Positions 49,726-58,347 of a stretch of DNA of 64,000 nt are shown here, in pieces. The notes under the pieces were generated by a model that made no database searches, had not been told where the DNA came from, and saw only the letters and a program-made list of their open reading frames with translations. A program made the translations under genes and the position numbers. How positions within the stretch are numbered: the first letter of the stretch is position 1; the number at the start of each line of letters is the position of its first letter. Source of the stretch: Novosphingobium panipatense (GTDB lineage: Bacteria; Pseudomonadota; Alphaproteobacteria; Sphingomonadales; Sphingomonadaceae); the NCBI RefSeq assembly GCF_002149965.1, contig NZ_MSQB01000014.1, positions 109,456 to 173,455 of the forward strand, given 5' to 3'.

Positions 49726-50894
49726 GCGACGTCTGCATTGTCGGCATCGGCATCCATCCCCTCGGCCGTACCGATGGCTTGTCCGGCGTGGATCAGGGCG
49801 TATTCGCCGTACGGCAGGCGCTGGCCGATGCGGGCGTGGACTGGCCGCAAGTTCAGTTCGCCTATGGCAGTTCGGACGCGGCCGGAAATCCGGATACGAT
49901 GGTGGACCGGCTGGGGCTGACCGGCGTGCAGTTCATCAATGTGCGCAACGGCTGCGCGGCGGGCGGATCGGCGCTGTTTTCGGCGCAGATGGCGATCAAA
50001 TCGGGCGAGTTCGAGCTTGGCCTTGCCGTCGGCTTCGACAAGCATCCGCGCGGTGCCTTCAATGCGCTGCCCAGCGAATACAACCTGCCGGACTGGTACG
50101 GGGAGGCGGGCTACATGGTCACCACCCAGTTCTTCGCGGCGAAGATCATGCGCTACATGCACATGTTCGGTATCTCCCACCAGACGCTGGCCCGCGTGGC
50201 GGAAAAGGCCTTTCGCAACGGCGCCCATGCGCCGCACGCCTGGCGGCGCCAGCCGGTGCCGATCGAAGAGATCCTGGCCGCACCGCTCGTGTCGGATCCC
50301 TACACCAAGTACATGTTCTGCTCCCCGGCCGAGGGCGGCGTGGCGCTCGTGCTGGCCAGCGAGAAGAAGGCGCGCGAACTGGGCAAGCCGCTGGTGCGCC
50401 TGAAGGCCGCGACCATGCGCACGCGCCCGCCGCACAGTTTCGAGGTTTTCGCGCCCAGCGTGGACGTGGTGGCGGACGACAGCGCGCCGCGCGGCACCGC
50501 CACGCGCATCGCCTCCGCCGATGCCTTCCGTCTGGCCGGGATCGGTCCGGGCGACATCGACGTGGCCCAGCTTCAGGATACCGAGGCAGGGGCGGAGATC
50601 ATGCACATGGCGGAGAACGGCTTCTGCGCCGACGGCGATCAGGAAGGCTGGCTGGCCGAAGGGTGGACCGAGATCGGCGGCACCCTGCCGGTCAACACCG
50701 ATGGCGGCTGCCTTGCCTGCGGAGAGCCGATCGGCGCTTCGGGGCTGCGGCAGGTCTATGAAAACGTGGTGCAACTGCGCGGGGACGGCGGCGGCCGTCA
50801 GGTGCCCGGCCACAGGCGGGGCGGCCCCAAGACGGCCTACAGCCACGTCTACGGCGCGCCGGGCGTATCCGCGGTGACGATTCTGGAACGATAG
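49722..50894 (+). CDS. Thiolase-fold protein (SCP2/Ltp2-like), DUF35 partner
   Basis: Protein of 390 aa. The start is fixed by the ATGA overlap with the DUF35 gene. The thiolase fold is shown by VRNGCAAGGSALFSAQMAI (nucleophilic Cys region) and GGCLACGEPIGASGLRQVYE near the C-terminus. The second site has Glu in GEPIGASG where true thiolases have His (GHPxGAxG). This variant occurs in lipid-transfer/Ltp2-like proteins, some of which are retro-aldolases that cleave a C-C bond in steroid side chains. I therefore favour aldolase or non-standard thiolase activity on a CoA ester over ordinary beta-oxidation. Confidence 0.88.
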   Translation: MSDVCIVGIGIHPLGRTDGLSGVDQGVFAVRQALADAGVDWPQVQFAYGSSDAAGNPDTMVDRLGLTGVQFINVRNGCAAGGSALFSAQMAIKSGEFELGLAVGFDKHPRGAFNALPSEYNLPDWYGEAGYMVTTQFFAAKIMRYMHMFGISHQTLARVAEKAFRNGAHAPHAWRRQPVPIEEILAAPLVSDPYTKYMFCSPAEGGVALVLASEKKARELGKPLVRLKAATMRTRPPHSFEVFAPSVDVVADDSAPRGTATRIASADAFRLAGIGPGDIDVAQLQDTEAGAEIMHMAENGFCADGDQEGWLAEGWTEIGGTLPVNTDGGCLACGEPIGASGLRQVYENVVQLRGDGGGRQVPGHRRGGPKTAYSHVYGAPGVSAVTILER

Positions 50895-50899
50895 AACGG

Positions 50900-52108
50900 A
50901 TGGATATCGAACTCTCCCCCGCCGACGAAGCTTTCCGCGAGGATGTGCGCGCCTTCCTGCGCGATCAGCTGCCCGATGCGGTGAAGGCCGGCGCCGCCGC
51001 CACGCCTTCGGTCTTCGTGGAGCCGGACATCGGGCAGGCCTGGAACGCGGTGCTCGCCGCCAAGGGCTGGCTCGGCTATCAGTGGCCGGTCGAACATGGC
51101 GGCACCGGTTGGACCCCGCTGCAACGCTACCTCTTCGAAAAGGAATGCGCTGCGGCCGGCGCCCCGAACCTGACCGTGCTGGGCCTGAAGCTGCTGGCCC
51201 CGGTGATCTGGACCTTCGGCAGCGCGGCGCAGAAGGCCCGCTATTTGCCGCGCATCCTTTCCGGCGAGGATTACTGGTGCCAAGGCTTTTCGGAGCCGGG
51301 CGCGGGGTCCGACCTTGCCAGCCTGAAGACCCGCGCGGTGCGAGAGGGCGACCACTACGTGGTCAACGGATCGAAGATCTGGACCACCCATGCCCACCAC
51401 GCCAACGGCATGTTCACGCTGGTGCGCACCAACCCGGAGGTGAAGAAGCAGGCGGGCATCTCGTTCCTGCTGATCGACCTTGCCAGCCCCGGCGTTTCGG
51501 TGCGGCCGATCCTGACGACGGCGGGCGACCATGAGGTCAATCAGGTCTTCCTGGAAGACGTGCGCGTCCCGGCCGAAAACCTTGTGGGCGAGGAAGGACA
51601 GGGCTGGACCATCGCCAAGTTCCTCCTCGAAAACGAGCGCGGCGGATCGTGCCATGCGCCAAAGCTGGGCTACGACCTCGCGCAGATCGAGGCGGCGGCG
51701 AAAGCGGAAAGCGACGGGCGCGGTGGGGCTCTGGCGGAGGGCATCGAATGGCGTCGCCGCATGGCCAAGGCCCGGCTGGGCGTGGAAGCGCTGGAGATGA
51801 TCGAGCTGAAGATCATCTCCGAAATCGCCAAGGGCCGGAAACCCGGGCCGCAGACTTCCCTCACCAAGCTGCTGGCATCGAACCTGCGGCAGGAGATCGA
51901 TCTGCTTGCGGTGGACCTGTTCGGCATCGCCGGGCTCCAACTGGAAACCTCACGCCCGCTCTACGGCGACAATGCGCCGGAGCCGGTTCACTCGCGCGCC
52001 GCGCAAGTCGCCGCAGCCCGCTATCTCAACAGCCGGGCCTGGACGATTTTCGGGGGGACAAACGAGGTGCAGAGCACCATCATCGCCAAGTCCGTCTTGG
52101 GCCTTTGA
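50900..52108 (+). CDS. Acyl-CoA dehydrogenase
   Basis: Protein of 402 aa, five bases after the thiolase-like gene. ACAD marks: MDIELSPADEAFREDVRAFL, WPVEHGGTGWTPLQRYLFEKE, CQGFSEPGAGSDLASLKTRA, VNGSKIWTTHAHHANGMFTLVR, and a C-terminal RAWTIFGGTNEVQSTIIA. The length and sequence are like FadE-type dehydrogenases of steroid, terpenoid and branched-chain acyl-CoA catabolism. It likely forms the alpha-beta double bond before hydration; no hydratase gene is in the cluster. It may pair with the second ACAD encoded at 44.7 kb. Confidence 0.93.
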   Translation: MDIELSPADEAFREDVRAFLRDQLPDAVKAGAAATPSVFVEPDIGQAWNAVLAAKGWLGYQWPVEHGGTGWTPLQRYLFEKECAAAGAPNLTVLGLKLLAPVIWTFGSAAQKARYLPRILSGEDYWCQGFSEPGAGSDLASLKTRAVREGDHYVVNGSKIWTTHAHHANGMFTLVRTNPEVKKQAGISFLLIDLASPGVSVRPILTTAGDHEVNQVFLEDVRVPAENLVGEEGQGWTIAKFLLENERGGSCHAPKLGYDLAQIEAAAKAESDGRGGALAEGIEWRRRMAKARLGVEALEMIELKIISEIAKGRKPGPQTSLTKLLASNLRQEIDLLAVDLFGIAGLQLETSRPLYGDNAPEPVHSRAAQVAAARYLNSRAWTIFGGTNEVQSTIIAKSVLGL

Positions 52109-52154
52109 AGGGAACCGTGAAAAGATGCGGACCACAATGGGAGAGGAAGCCGGG

Positions 52155-53144
52155 ATGCAACTGAACCGCGAGGCGCTGACGCGCGCCTATCGGCAGATGA
52201 AGCTGATCCGCGAATTCGAGGAACGCCTTCACGAGGAGATTCAGACCGGGGAGATCGCCGGCTTCACGCACCTCTATTGCGGGCAGGAAGCCGTGGCGGT
52301 GGGCGTGTGCGAACACCTTTCGGAAAGGGACAAGATCGTCTCCACCCATCGCGGCCATGGCCACTGCCTGGCCAAGGGCTGCGACGTCACCGGGATGATG
52401 AAGGAGATCTGGGGCAGCCAGGAAGGCCTGTGCAACGGCAAGGGCGGTTCCATGCACATCGCCGATATCGACAAGGGCATGTTGGGCGCCAACGGCATCG
52501 TCGGCGCGGGCGCACCGATCGCAGTGGGCGCGGCGCTTTCGAACAAGATCGACGGGCCGGACGAGAATGGCAAGCTGGCCGTTTCCATCGCCTTCTCGGG
52601 CGACGGGGCGTGCAATCAGGGCACGACGTTCGAGGCGATGAACCTGGCCGTTGTCACCAAGGCCCCGGCGATCTTCGTCTTCGAGAACAACCACTATTCG
52701 GAACATACCGGCGATGCCTATGCCGTGGGCACCGCGCAGGACATCGCCAGCCGCGCCGAGGCCTTCGGCATGAAAGTCTGGCGGGCGGATGGGACGGACT
52801 TCTTTTCGGTCTACGACACTTTCGGCGAAGTGCTGGAATTCGTCCGCACCCCCGGCAATGGCCCGGCAGCGGTGGAATTCGATACCGAACGCTTCTTCGG
52901 CCACTTCGAAGGCGATCCCCAGCGCTATCGCGGGGAGGGGGAGCTGGACCGGCTGCGCGCCACGCGCGACTGCCTGCGCAAGTTCCGCGAGAAGGTAACC
53001 GGGGCGAAACTGCTGACGGACGCCGATCTGGACGCGGTGGACACCGATGCGCTTGGCACCATCGAGCAGGCCGTCGCAGACTCTCGCGCGGCGGCCCGGC
53101 CGCAGCCCGAGAATGTCCTCGAAAACGTTTACATCAGCTACTGA
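52155..53144 (+). CDS. 2-oxoacid dehydrogenase E1 alpha subunit
   Basis: Protein of 329 aa from ATG 52155 (AGGA seven bases upstream); two upstream in-frame ATGs have poorer sites. The thiamine diphosphate motif is present as FSGDGACNQGTTFEAMNLA through to FENN. Other E1alpha marks are RQMKLIREFEERLHEEI, HRGHGHCLAKG, GKGGSMHIAD and the phosphorylation-loop-like RAEAFGMKVWRADG. It is nearest in pattern to acetoin dehydrogenase AcoA and pyruvate dehydrogenase E1alpha of alphaproteobacteria. It works with the E1beta and E2 genes that follow; no E3 is in the window, so a shared lipoamide dehydrogenase is needed. The substrate is a 2-oxo acid or a diketone-type product. Confidence 0.9.
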   Translation: MQLNREALTRAYRQMKLIREFEERLHEEIQTGEIAGFTHLYCGQEAVAVGVCEHLSERDKIVSTHRGHGHCLAKGCDVTGMMKEIWGSQEGLCNGKGGSMHIADIDKGMLGANGIVGAGAPIAVGAALSNKIDGPDENGKLAVSIAFSGDGACNQGTTFEAMNLAVVTKAPAIFVFENNHYSEHTGDAYAVGTAQDIASRAEAFGMKVWRADGTDFFSVYDTFGEVLEFVRTPGNGPAAVEFDTERFFGHFEGDPQRYRGEGELDRLRATRDCLRKFREKVTGAKLLTDADLDAVDTDALGTIEQAVADSRAAARPQPENVLENVYISY

Positions 53145-53161
53145 CTGGCGGAGCGAAACAC

Positions 53162-54175
53162 ATGGCTAAAATGATGTATCGCGACGCCATCCGCGGCACG
53201 ATATTCCAGGAAATGCAGCGTGATCCGCGTGTCGTCGTGCTGGGCGAGGACGTGGTAGGCGGCATGGGCACGGCTGGCGGGCCGGAAGCGATCGGCGGCA
53301 TCTGGTCCACTTCCACCGGGTTTTACGAGGCGTTCGGGCCGGACCGGGTAATCGATACGCCGATCAGCGAAAGCGCGATCATGGGCGCCGCGGGCGGACT
53401 TGCTCTGGCCGGCAAGCGGCCGGTGGCGGAGATCATGTTCGCGGACTTCATCGGCGTCTGCATGGACCAGCTCTGGAACCAGATCGCCAAGTTCCGCTAC
53501 ATGTTCGGCGGCAAGTCGGTCTGCCCGGCGGTGATCCGCATGCCCTGCGGCGCGGGCTACAACGCCGCCGCGCAGCACAGCCAGATGATCAGCCAGTTCG
53601 TGACGTCGATGCCCGGCCTGAAGGTCGTCATGCCTGCAACCCCCGCCGATGCCTGCGGACTGCTGCGGCAGGCGATCCGCGACGACGATCCGGTGGTCTT
53701 TCTGGAGCACAAGTTCCTCTATGCGATGACCGGCGAAGTGCCGGACGATCCGGACTTCGTGATCCCTTTCGGCCATGCCCGGTTGGCGCGCGCTGGAGAG
53801 GACGTGACGATCGTCGCCTCCGGCATGATGGTCGGCTATGCCGAGACCGCCGCCGACGATCTGGCGCAGGACGGCGTGGGGTGCGACGTGATCGACTTGC
53901 GCACCACGTCTCCACTCGATGAGGAAGCGATTCTCGATTCCGTGGAGGTGACCGGGCGGCTGGTGATCGTGGACGAGGCGCCGCCGCGCTGCAGCCTTGC
54001 CACCGACATTGCCGCGCTGGTGGCGAACAAGGCTTTCGCCAGCCTGAAGGCACCCATCGAGATGGTCACCGCGCCGCATACCCCGGTGCCTTTCGCCCGC
54101 GAGTTGGAGGGCGCCTATCTGCCCAGCCCCGCGAAAGTCGCCGCTGCCGTCCGCAAGACGCTGGCATACCGTTGA
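53162..54175 (+). CDS. 2-oxoacid dehydrogenase E1 beta subunit
   Basis: Protein of 337 aa from ATG 53162, with GGAG eight bases upstream; longer readings are shadows. Transketolase pyrimidine-binding domain: YRDAIRGTIFQEMQRDPRVVVLGEDV, RVIDTPISESAIMGAAGGLAL, AEIMFADFIGVCMDQLWNQ (cofactor-contacting residues), CGAGYNAAAQHSQM. The C-terminal domain starts near AGEDVTIVASGMMVGYA. It forms an alpha2-beta2 heterotetramer with the protein of the preceding gene. AcoB-like proteins have the same profile. It is part of the DUF35-thiolase-ACAD-E1-E2-VOC operon. Confidence 0.92.
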   Translation: MAKMMYRDAIRGTIFQEMQRDPRVVVLGEDVVGGMGTAGGPEAIGGIWSTSTGFYEAFGPDRVIDTPISESAIMGAAGGLALAGKRPVAEIMFADFIGVCMDQLWNQIAKFRYMFGGKSVCPAVIRMPCGAGYNAAAQHSQMISQFVTSMPGLKVVMPATPADACGLLRQAIRDDDPVVFLEHKFLYAMTGEVPDDPDFVIPFGHARLARAGEDVTIVASGMMVGYAETAADDLAQDGVGCDVIDLRTTSPLDEEAILDSVEVTGRLVIVDEAPPRCSLATDIAALVANKAFASLKAPIEMVTAPHTPVPFARELEGAYLPSPAKVAAAVRKTLAYR

Positions 54176-54188
54176 AGGGAGCGCCGTC

Positions 54189-55619
54189 ATGAGCAGGATC
54201 CGCGCTTTCACGATGCCCAAGTGGGGCATTGAGATGACGGAAGGGACCGTGGCCGAATGGATGGTCAAGGAAGGCGACAGTTTCACGCGCGGCCAGACGC
54301 TGTGCCTGATCGAGACCGCCAAGATCACCAACGAGGTGGAGGCCGAATACGACGCCACCGTGCGCCGCATCATGGTCACCGGCGGCAGCGAGGCCGAGCC
54401 GGTGGGCGCGCTGCTGGCGGTGTTCGACGAGGGGGCGCACTCGGATGACGAGATCGACGCCTTCATTGCCGGTTTCACGCCCGCCGAGGGCGGCGTGGCG
54501 CAGGGCGCGTCGAAGACGAAAGTGGCGGAGCCGGTCGGCGCCATCGCCGGAACGCCCGAACGCGTGCGCGTGCCGATAGAGACCAATCGCCCGATCAGCC
54601 CGGAGGCACTGCGGCTCGCCGAAGAGGAAAGCGTCGACATCGCTGCGATCGAGGGATCGGGGCGGGGTGGCCGCATCACCCATCAGGACGTGGTCAAGGC
54701 CATGCGCGGACCGGCCAGTCCGGTGCTGAAGGGCGTTTTGGCGCTGCCGGAGGACGACGCGAAAGTCTTCGCCTCCCCGCTCGCCCGCCGCCTTGCCGCG
54801 CTGCACGGGATAGTGCTGGCCGGGGTGATCGGAACCGGCCCGCGCGGGCGCATTTGCAAGGCCGATGTGCTGGCGCTCGTACCGGAACCGGCCAATTCTG
54901 ACACACTCGCACCGCCTGCCTTCGTCGCCGGCGCCAACCAGCCGGAGATCGTGCCCTTCGACCGCATCCGCAAGGTGGTCGCCCAGCGGTTGACGCAGGC
55001 GAAGCAGGAAATCCCGCATTTCTACTTGCGTCTCTCCGCCCGCGCCGATGCGCTGCTCGATCTGCGGGGGAGCGCCAATCTGGTGCTGGGCTGCAAGGCT
55101 TCGGTGAACGACTGGGTGGTCAAGGCCTGCGCCATGGCGCTCGTCCGCCACCCGGAGGTGAACGTGCAGGTCCACGGAACCGACACCTACCGCTTCCCCC
55201 ATGCCGACATTGCGATCGCGGTGGCTGGCCCCAAGGGCCTCGTCACCCCGGTGGTGCGGCAGGCGGACCGGATGCGGATCGATCAGCTTGCCGCCGAAAC
55301 CCGCCGCCTGATCGACAAGGCGCAGGGAAAAGGCCTCGGCATGGAGGACATGGAGGGCGGCACGTTCTCGGTCTCCAACCTCGGTATGTTCGGGGTCGAG
55401 AACTTCGATGCGATCATCAATCCGCCGCAGGGCGCGATCCTTGCCGTCGGTGCGGCACAGCGCCAGCCGGTGGAAACGGCCGCTGGCGGCGTGGCGTTCG
55501 AAACGCGGATCGCTCTGACTCTCTCGGTCGATCACCGCGCCATCGACGGGGCTGCCGGCGCGCAGTTCCTCCAGACACTGAAGACCCTCATCGAGGAGCC
55601 GCAAGGCCTCTTCGCTTGA
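54189..55619 (+). CDS. 2-oxoacid dehydrogenase E2 acyltransferase with two peripheral-subunit-binding domains
   Basis: Protein of 476 aa. The N-terminal lipoyl domain has Lys45 in IETAKITNE. Two peripheral-subunit-binding domains follow, at about 135-172 (ISPEALRLAEEESVDIAAIE, GRGGRITHQDVV) and about 193-232 (FASPLARRLAALHGIVLA, GPRGRICKADVL). The catalytic acyltransferase domain begins near 255 and ends with SVDHRAIDGAAGAQFL. Most E2 proteins have one binding domain; a second is uncommon and could bind E1 and E3 separately. The lipoyl Lys context is slightly unusual (TAKIT rather than TDKA). The gene follows E1beta by 13 bp. AcoC and PdhC are the closest named relatives. Confidence 0.9.
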   Translation: MSRIRAFTMPKWGIEMTEGTVAEWMVKEGDSFTRGQTLCLIETAKITNEVEAEYDATVRRIMVTGGSEAEPVGALLAVFDEGAHSDDEIDAFIAGFTPAEGGVAQGASKTKVAEPVGAIAGTPERVRVPIETNRPISPEALRLAEEESVDIAAIEGSGRGGRITHQDVVKAMRGPASPVLKGVLALPEDDAKVFASPLARRLAALHGIVLAGVIGTGPRGRICKADVLALVPEPANSDTLAPPAFVAGANQPEIVPFDRIRKVVAQRLTQAKQEIPHFYLRLSARADALLDLRGSANLVLGCKASVNDWVVKACAMALVRHPEVNVQVHGTDTYRFPHADIAIAVAGPKGLVTPVVRQADRMRIDQLAAETRRLIDKAQGKGLGMEDMEGGTFSVSNLGMFGVENFDAIINPPQGAILAVGAAQRQPVETAAGGVAFETRIALTLSVDHRAIDGAAGAQFLQTLKTLIEEPQGLFA

Positions 55620-55632
55620 ATAAGGACAAGCC

Positions 55633-56178
55633 ATGACAAGTCCGGCCAAACCGGGACCGCTCAAAGCACTGGGAGAAGTGGTCCAGCTGGCCTACTTCCC
55701 CAGCGATTTCGATGCCGCGCTGACGTACTGGATCGAAACCGTGGGCGTCGGCCCGTTCTTCGTGCTGAACGACGTGCGGCTGGGCGAGATGAAGTACAAG
55801 GGCGAGCCCACCGATGCCACCTTCTCGATGGCGATCGGTTACTGGGGCGATATCCAGATCGAGCTGATCCGCACCGCGAGCACGGCCCCGTTGCTCTACA
55901 CCGGCGAATATGCGGTGCGCGACCGGCTGCACCACGTCTGCGTCTTCGTGAAGGACATTGCCGAGGCACGCCGCGCCTGCGCCGAAGTGGGCGCCGAAGT
56001 GATCGTGGAGGGCAAAGTGGGCGACGATGGCGAGGTGATCTACGTCGATCCCGGCCAGGGCCCCGGCTTCGTGATCGAATACCTGCAGCCCATGGCCGGA
56101 TCGGAAGGCCTGTTCGAGATGATGAAAGCCGCCGCGCGCGATTGGGACGGCAGCGATCCGGTGCGGGTGCTGCAATGA
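55633..56178 (+). CDS. VOC (glyoxalase/dioxygenase fold) family protein
   Basis: Protein of 181 aa, 13 bp after the E2 gene. Two beta-alpha-beta3 modules: LGEVVQLAYFPSDFDAALTYWIETVGVGPFF and RLHHVCVFVKDIAEARRACAEVGAEV. Metal ligands are probably the His pair in LHHVCVF and Glu residues in QIELIR and FVIEYLQ. The sequence is like the methylmalonyl-CoA epimerase/glyoxalase branch and the VOC proteins found in lipid and terpenoid catabolism clusters. Likely role: epimerase or isomerase on a CoA ester or intermediate in the pathway encoded upstream. Last gene of the operon. Confidence 0.85.
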   Translation: MTSPAKPGPLKALGEVVQLAYFPSDFDAALTYWIETVGVGPFFVLNDVRLGEMKYKGEPTDATFSMAIGYWGDIQIELIRTASTAPLLYTGEYAVRDRLHHVCVFVKDIAEARRACAEVGAEVIVEGKVGDDGEVIYVDPGQGPGFVIEYLQPMAGSEGLFEMMKAAARDWDGSDPVRVLQ

Positions 56179-56356
56179 GCGCGCCGCGCGAGACAGTCGG
56201 AACAGGGGCTTACGCCGATCGCGAATGCAGGCTTGGCGACGGCGATTGATCGCCGCTGCCTCTGACAGAAGGCGGGATTTCGCGCTCGCGGTTTGGGTGG
56301 GGCCCTGCAAGGATGCCGGTGGGCAGATGGCCCAGTGAACTGCAAGGAAGCCGGCA

Positions 56357-56698
56357 ATGTCCCGAAGCCAGGGAGATATTCGCGATATCGCGGCCAAGTG
56401 GGATGATGTCCTGCTGATCTGCCGGAAGTGCGGCAAGAAGGCCGACGGTGGCTTCGGGAAGAACGGCGAGCAGCGTCTGGAAAAGGCCCTGAAGGCGCCG
56501 TTGAAGGAGAAGGGGCGCTACAAGCTGGTGCCGGTGCCCTGCCTCGGCATATGTCCGAAGAATGCGGTCTGCGTGGTCCAGGCGAGCGTGCCGGGAACGG
56601 TTCACCTCGTGCGGCCCGGCACGGAACTGGCGGAGGTGATCGAGACGCTCGCGCCCGTGCCTCCCGCACGCCGGGTAAAGCTCCAGAAGAAATCCTGA
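56357..56698 (+). CDS. (2Fe-2S) thioredoxin-like ferredoxin
   Basis: Protein of 113 aa with four cysteines in the pattern of thioredoxin-fold ferredoxins: Cys22 and Cys25 (CRKC), Cys62 and Cys66 (CLGIC, followed by PK). Such proteins hold a [2Fe-2S] cluster and act in electron transfer or cluster assembly. The frame is preceded by 178 bp without a gene after the VOC gene. It is followed by the cardiolipin synthase gene in the same direction. No redox partner is nearby. Confidence 0.85.
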   Translation: MSRSQGDIRDIAAKWDDVLLICRKCGKKADGGFGKNGEQRLEKALKAPLKEKGRYKLVPVPCLGICPKNAVCVVQASVPGTVHLVRPGTELAEVIETLAPVPPARRVKLQKKS

Positions 56699-56761
56699 AA
56701 CTCGGGGCGGCTACGAGCATGCGGGCTTGCCAAGTCGATCGGATTGCCCAACAATCCCGGC

Positions 56762-58171
56762 ATGATCACGCTGCCTACTCTCGGCGAGGCGTTCTACATC
56801 GTCGAGTGGGGCATCCGATTGACGATGCTGGCGGTCGTGCCCTTGCGGCGCACGCCTGCGGCGGCCGCAAGCTGGCTCCTGCTCATCTTCTTCCTGCCGG
56901 TTCCGGGCCTTCTGCTGTTCGCCGCGATCGGCAGTCCGCGCTTTCCGGCTTGGCGGGTCGAACGGTTCGAGAGCCTGCGCGGCTTCTTCGGCACCGCCGC
57001 CGCGCTGATGCGCAGCGGGGCGCCGCAGGTCGGGGAGGCACCGGCGGAAGTCGTCGCGCTGGCCGATCGTCTGGGCCACCTTCCGGCGGTGGGCGGCAAC
57101 CGGGTCGAGCTGCTCGACGACTACGACGCCGTGATCGCCCGTCTGGTGGCCGATATCGACGCCGCGCGCGAGCATGTCCGCCTGCTGTCCTACATCTTCG
57201 CGGACGATGCCACGGCGGGCCGGGTGATCGCGGCACTTGGCCGGGCGGTGGAGCGCGGCGTGCCCTGCCATGTGCTGGTCGATCCGGTCGGTTCCTACCG
57301 CTGGCTGAAAGGCACGCTCCAGGCGCTGCGGGGGCAGGGGGTGCGGGTGCGCCGCATGCTGCCGTTCCGGCTGATCCGCGGGCGGACGCGGCGCGACATG
57401 CGCAATCACCGCAAGCTGTTCCTGATCGATGGGCGGATCGGCTATGCGGGATCGCTCAACATCGTCGCAAAGGATTTCCGGCCCGGCGTGACCAACCGCG
57501 AACTCGTCGCCCGCGTCACCGGACCCGCCGTGGCGGCGATGTCGGCGATCTTCGTGTCGGACTGGTTCATGGAAACCGAGGAATTGCTGGAGGCGGCCGT
57601 TCCCCTGCCGGATCCGGCCGGATTCTCGGCCCTTCAGGTCCTGCCCAGCGGCGCCAACTATCCGCTGGAAGGTTTCCTGACGCTGCTGACCTGGCAAGTG
57701 GCGCGGGCAGAGCGGGAAGTCGTGCTCGTCACCCCCTATTTCATCCCGGACGAAGGGCTGCTGGGCGCACTCATCACAGCCGTCCTGCGCGGCGTGGAAG
57801 TCCATATCATCGTCTCTGAGGTGGTGGACCAGCTGCTCGTCAACCTGGCCCAATCGTCCTACTACGACGAACTGCTTTCGCACGGCGTACGCATCCACCG
57901 CTATCGCGGCTACCTGCTTCACGCCAAGGCCGTGCGCATCGATGAAAGCCTGGGCATCGTCGGTTCCAGCAATGTCGACGTCCGCTCTTTCCAGCTCAAC
58001 GAGGAAGTGAGCCTGCTCCTGCTCGACCGGCCGACGATCGACGATCTCGCGCGCATCCAGCGGGAGTACATGGCGGGCAGCGACGAACTGGACCTGGCGA
58101 CCTGGCGGGCACGTTCGCGCATGCGGCGCCTTGCCGAAAACGGCGCAAGGCTGGTCAGCCCGTTGCTATGA
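56762..58171 (+). CDS. cls: Cardiolipin synthase (phospholipase D superfamily)
   Basis: Protein of 469 aa from ATG 56762; a TTG six codons upstream is less likely. Two N-terminal membrane helices (LTMLAVVPL, WLLLIFFLPVPGLLLFAAIG) precede two HKD phosphodiesterase motifs: NHRKLFLIDGRIGYAGS and LHAKAVRIDESLGIVGSSN. The enzyme joins two phosphatidylglycerol molecules to make cardiolipin at the inner membrane. Length and motif spacing match bacterial Cls proteins. The gene stands in the same direction as the glycine-rich peptide gene but 176 bp before it, so it probably has its own control. Confidence 0.92.
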   Translation: MITLPTLGEAFYIVEWGIRLTMLAVVPLRRTPAAAASWLLLIFFLPVPGLLLFAAIGSPRFPAWRVERFESLRGFFGTAAALMRSGAPQVGEAPAEVVALADRLGHLPAVGGNRVELLDDYDAVIARLVADIDAAREHVRLLSYIFADDATAGRVIAALGRAVERGVPCHVLVDPVGSYRWLKGTLQALRGQGVRVRRMLPFRLIRGRTRRDMRNHRKLFLIDGRIGYAGSLNIVAKDFRPGVTNRELVARVTGPAVAAMSAIFVSDWFMETEELLEAAVPLPDPAGFSALQVLPSGANYPLEGFLTLLTWQVARAEREVVLVTPYFIPDEGLLGALITAVLRGVEVHIIVSEVVDQLLVNLAQSSYYDELLSHGVRIHRYRGYLLHAKAVRIDESLGIVGSSNVDVRSFQLNEEVSLLLLDRPTIDDLARIQREYMAGSDELDLATWRARSRMRRLAENGARLVSPLL

Positions 58172-58347
58172 CCCCCGCCCTCTACATCCTTGGTAGCCTG
58201 TAAGCGTCCCGTAGGAGGTATCGGCATCGTCCCATTTGGAATTGCGGGGCGTGGCATTGGGATATGTGCCCGCGAATAGCCCAAATAGCCCGTTTGCGCC
58301 TTGTTCTCTTCATGTAGCTTCAATCGACTTGGCGAGGAGACGAATCC

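Noticed and set aside
52277..53161. A 5' extension of the E1beta gene
   Set aside because: Arg/Gly-rich out-of-frame reading of the E1alpha gene; a good ribosome site precedes ATG 53162.
58240..58270. Sigma-54-like promoter before the glycine-rich gene (TGGCATTGGGATATGTGC)
   Set aside because: The GC element at -12 and its spacing do not match TGGCAC-N5-TTGC.
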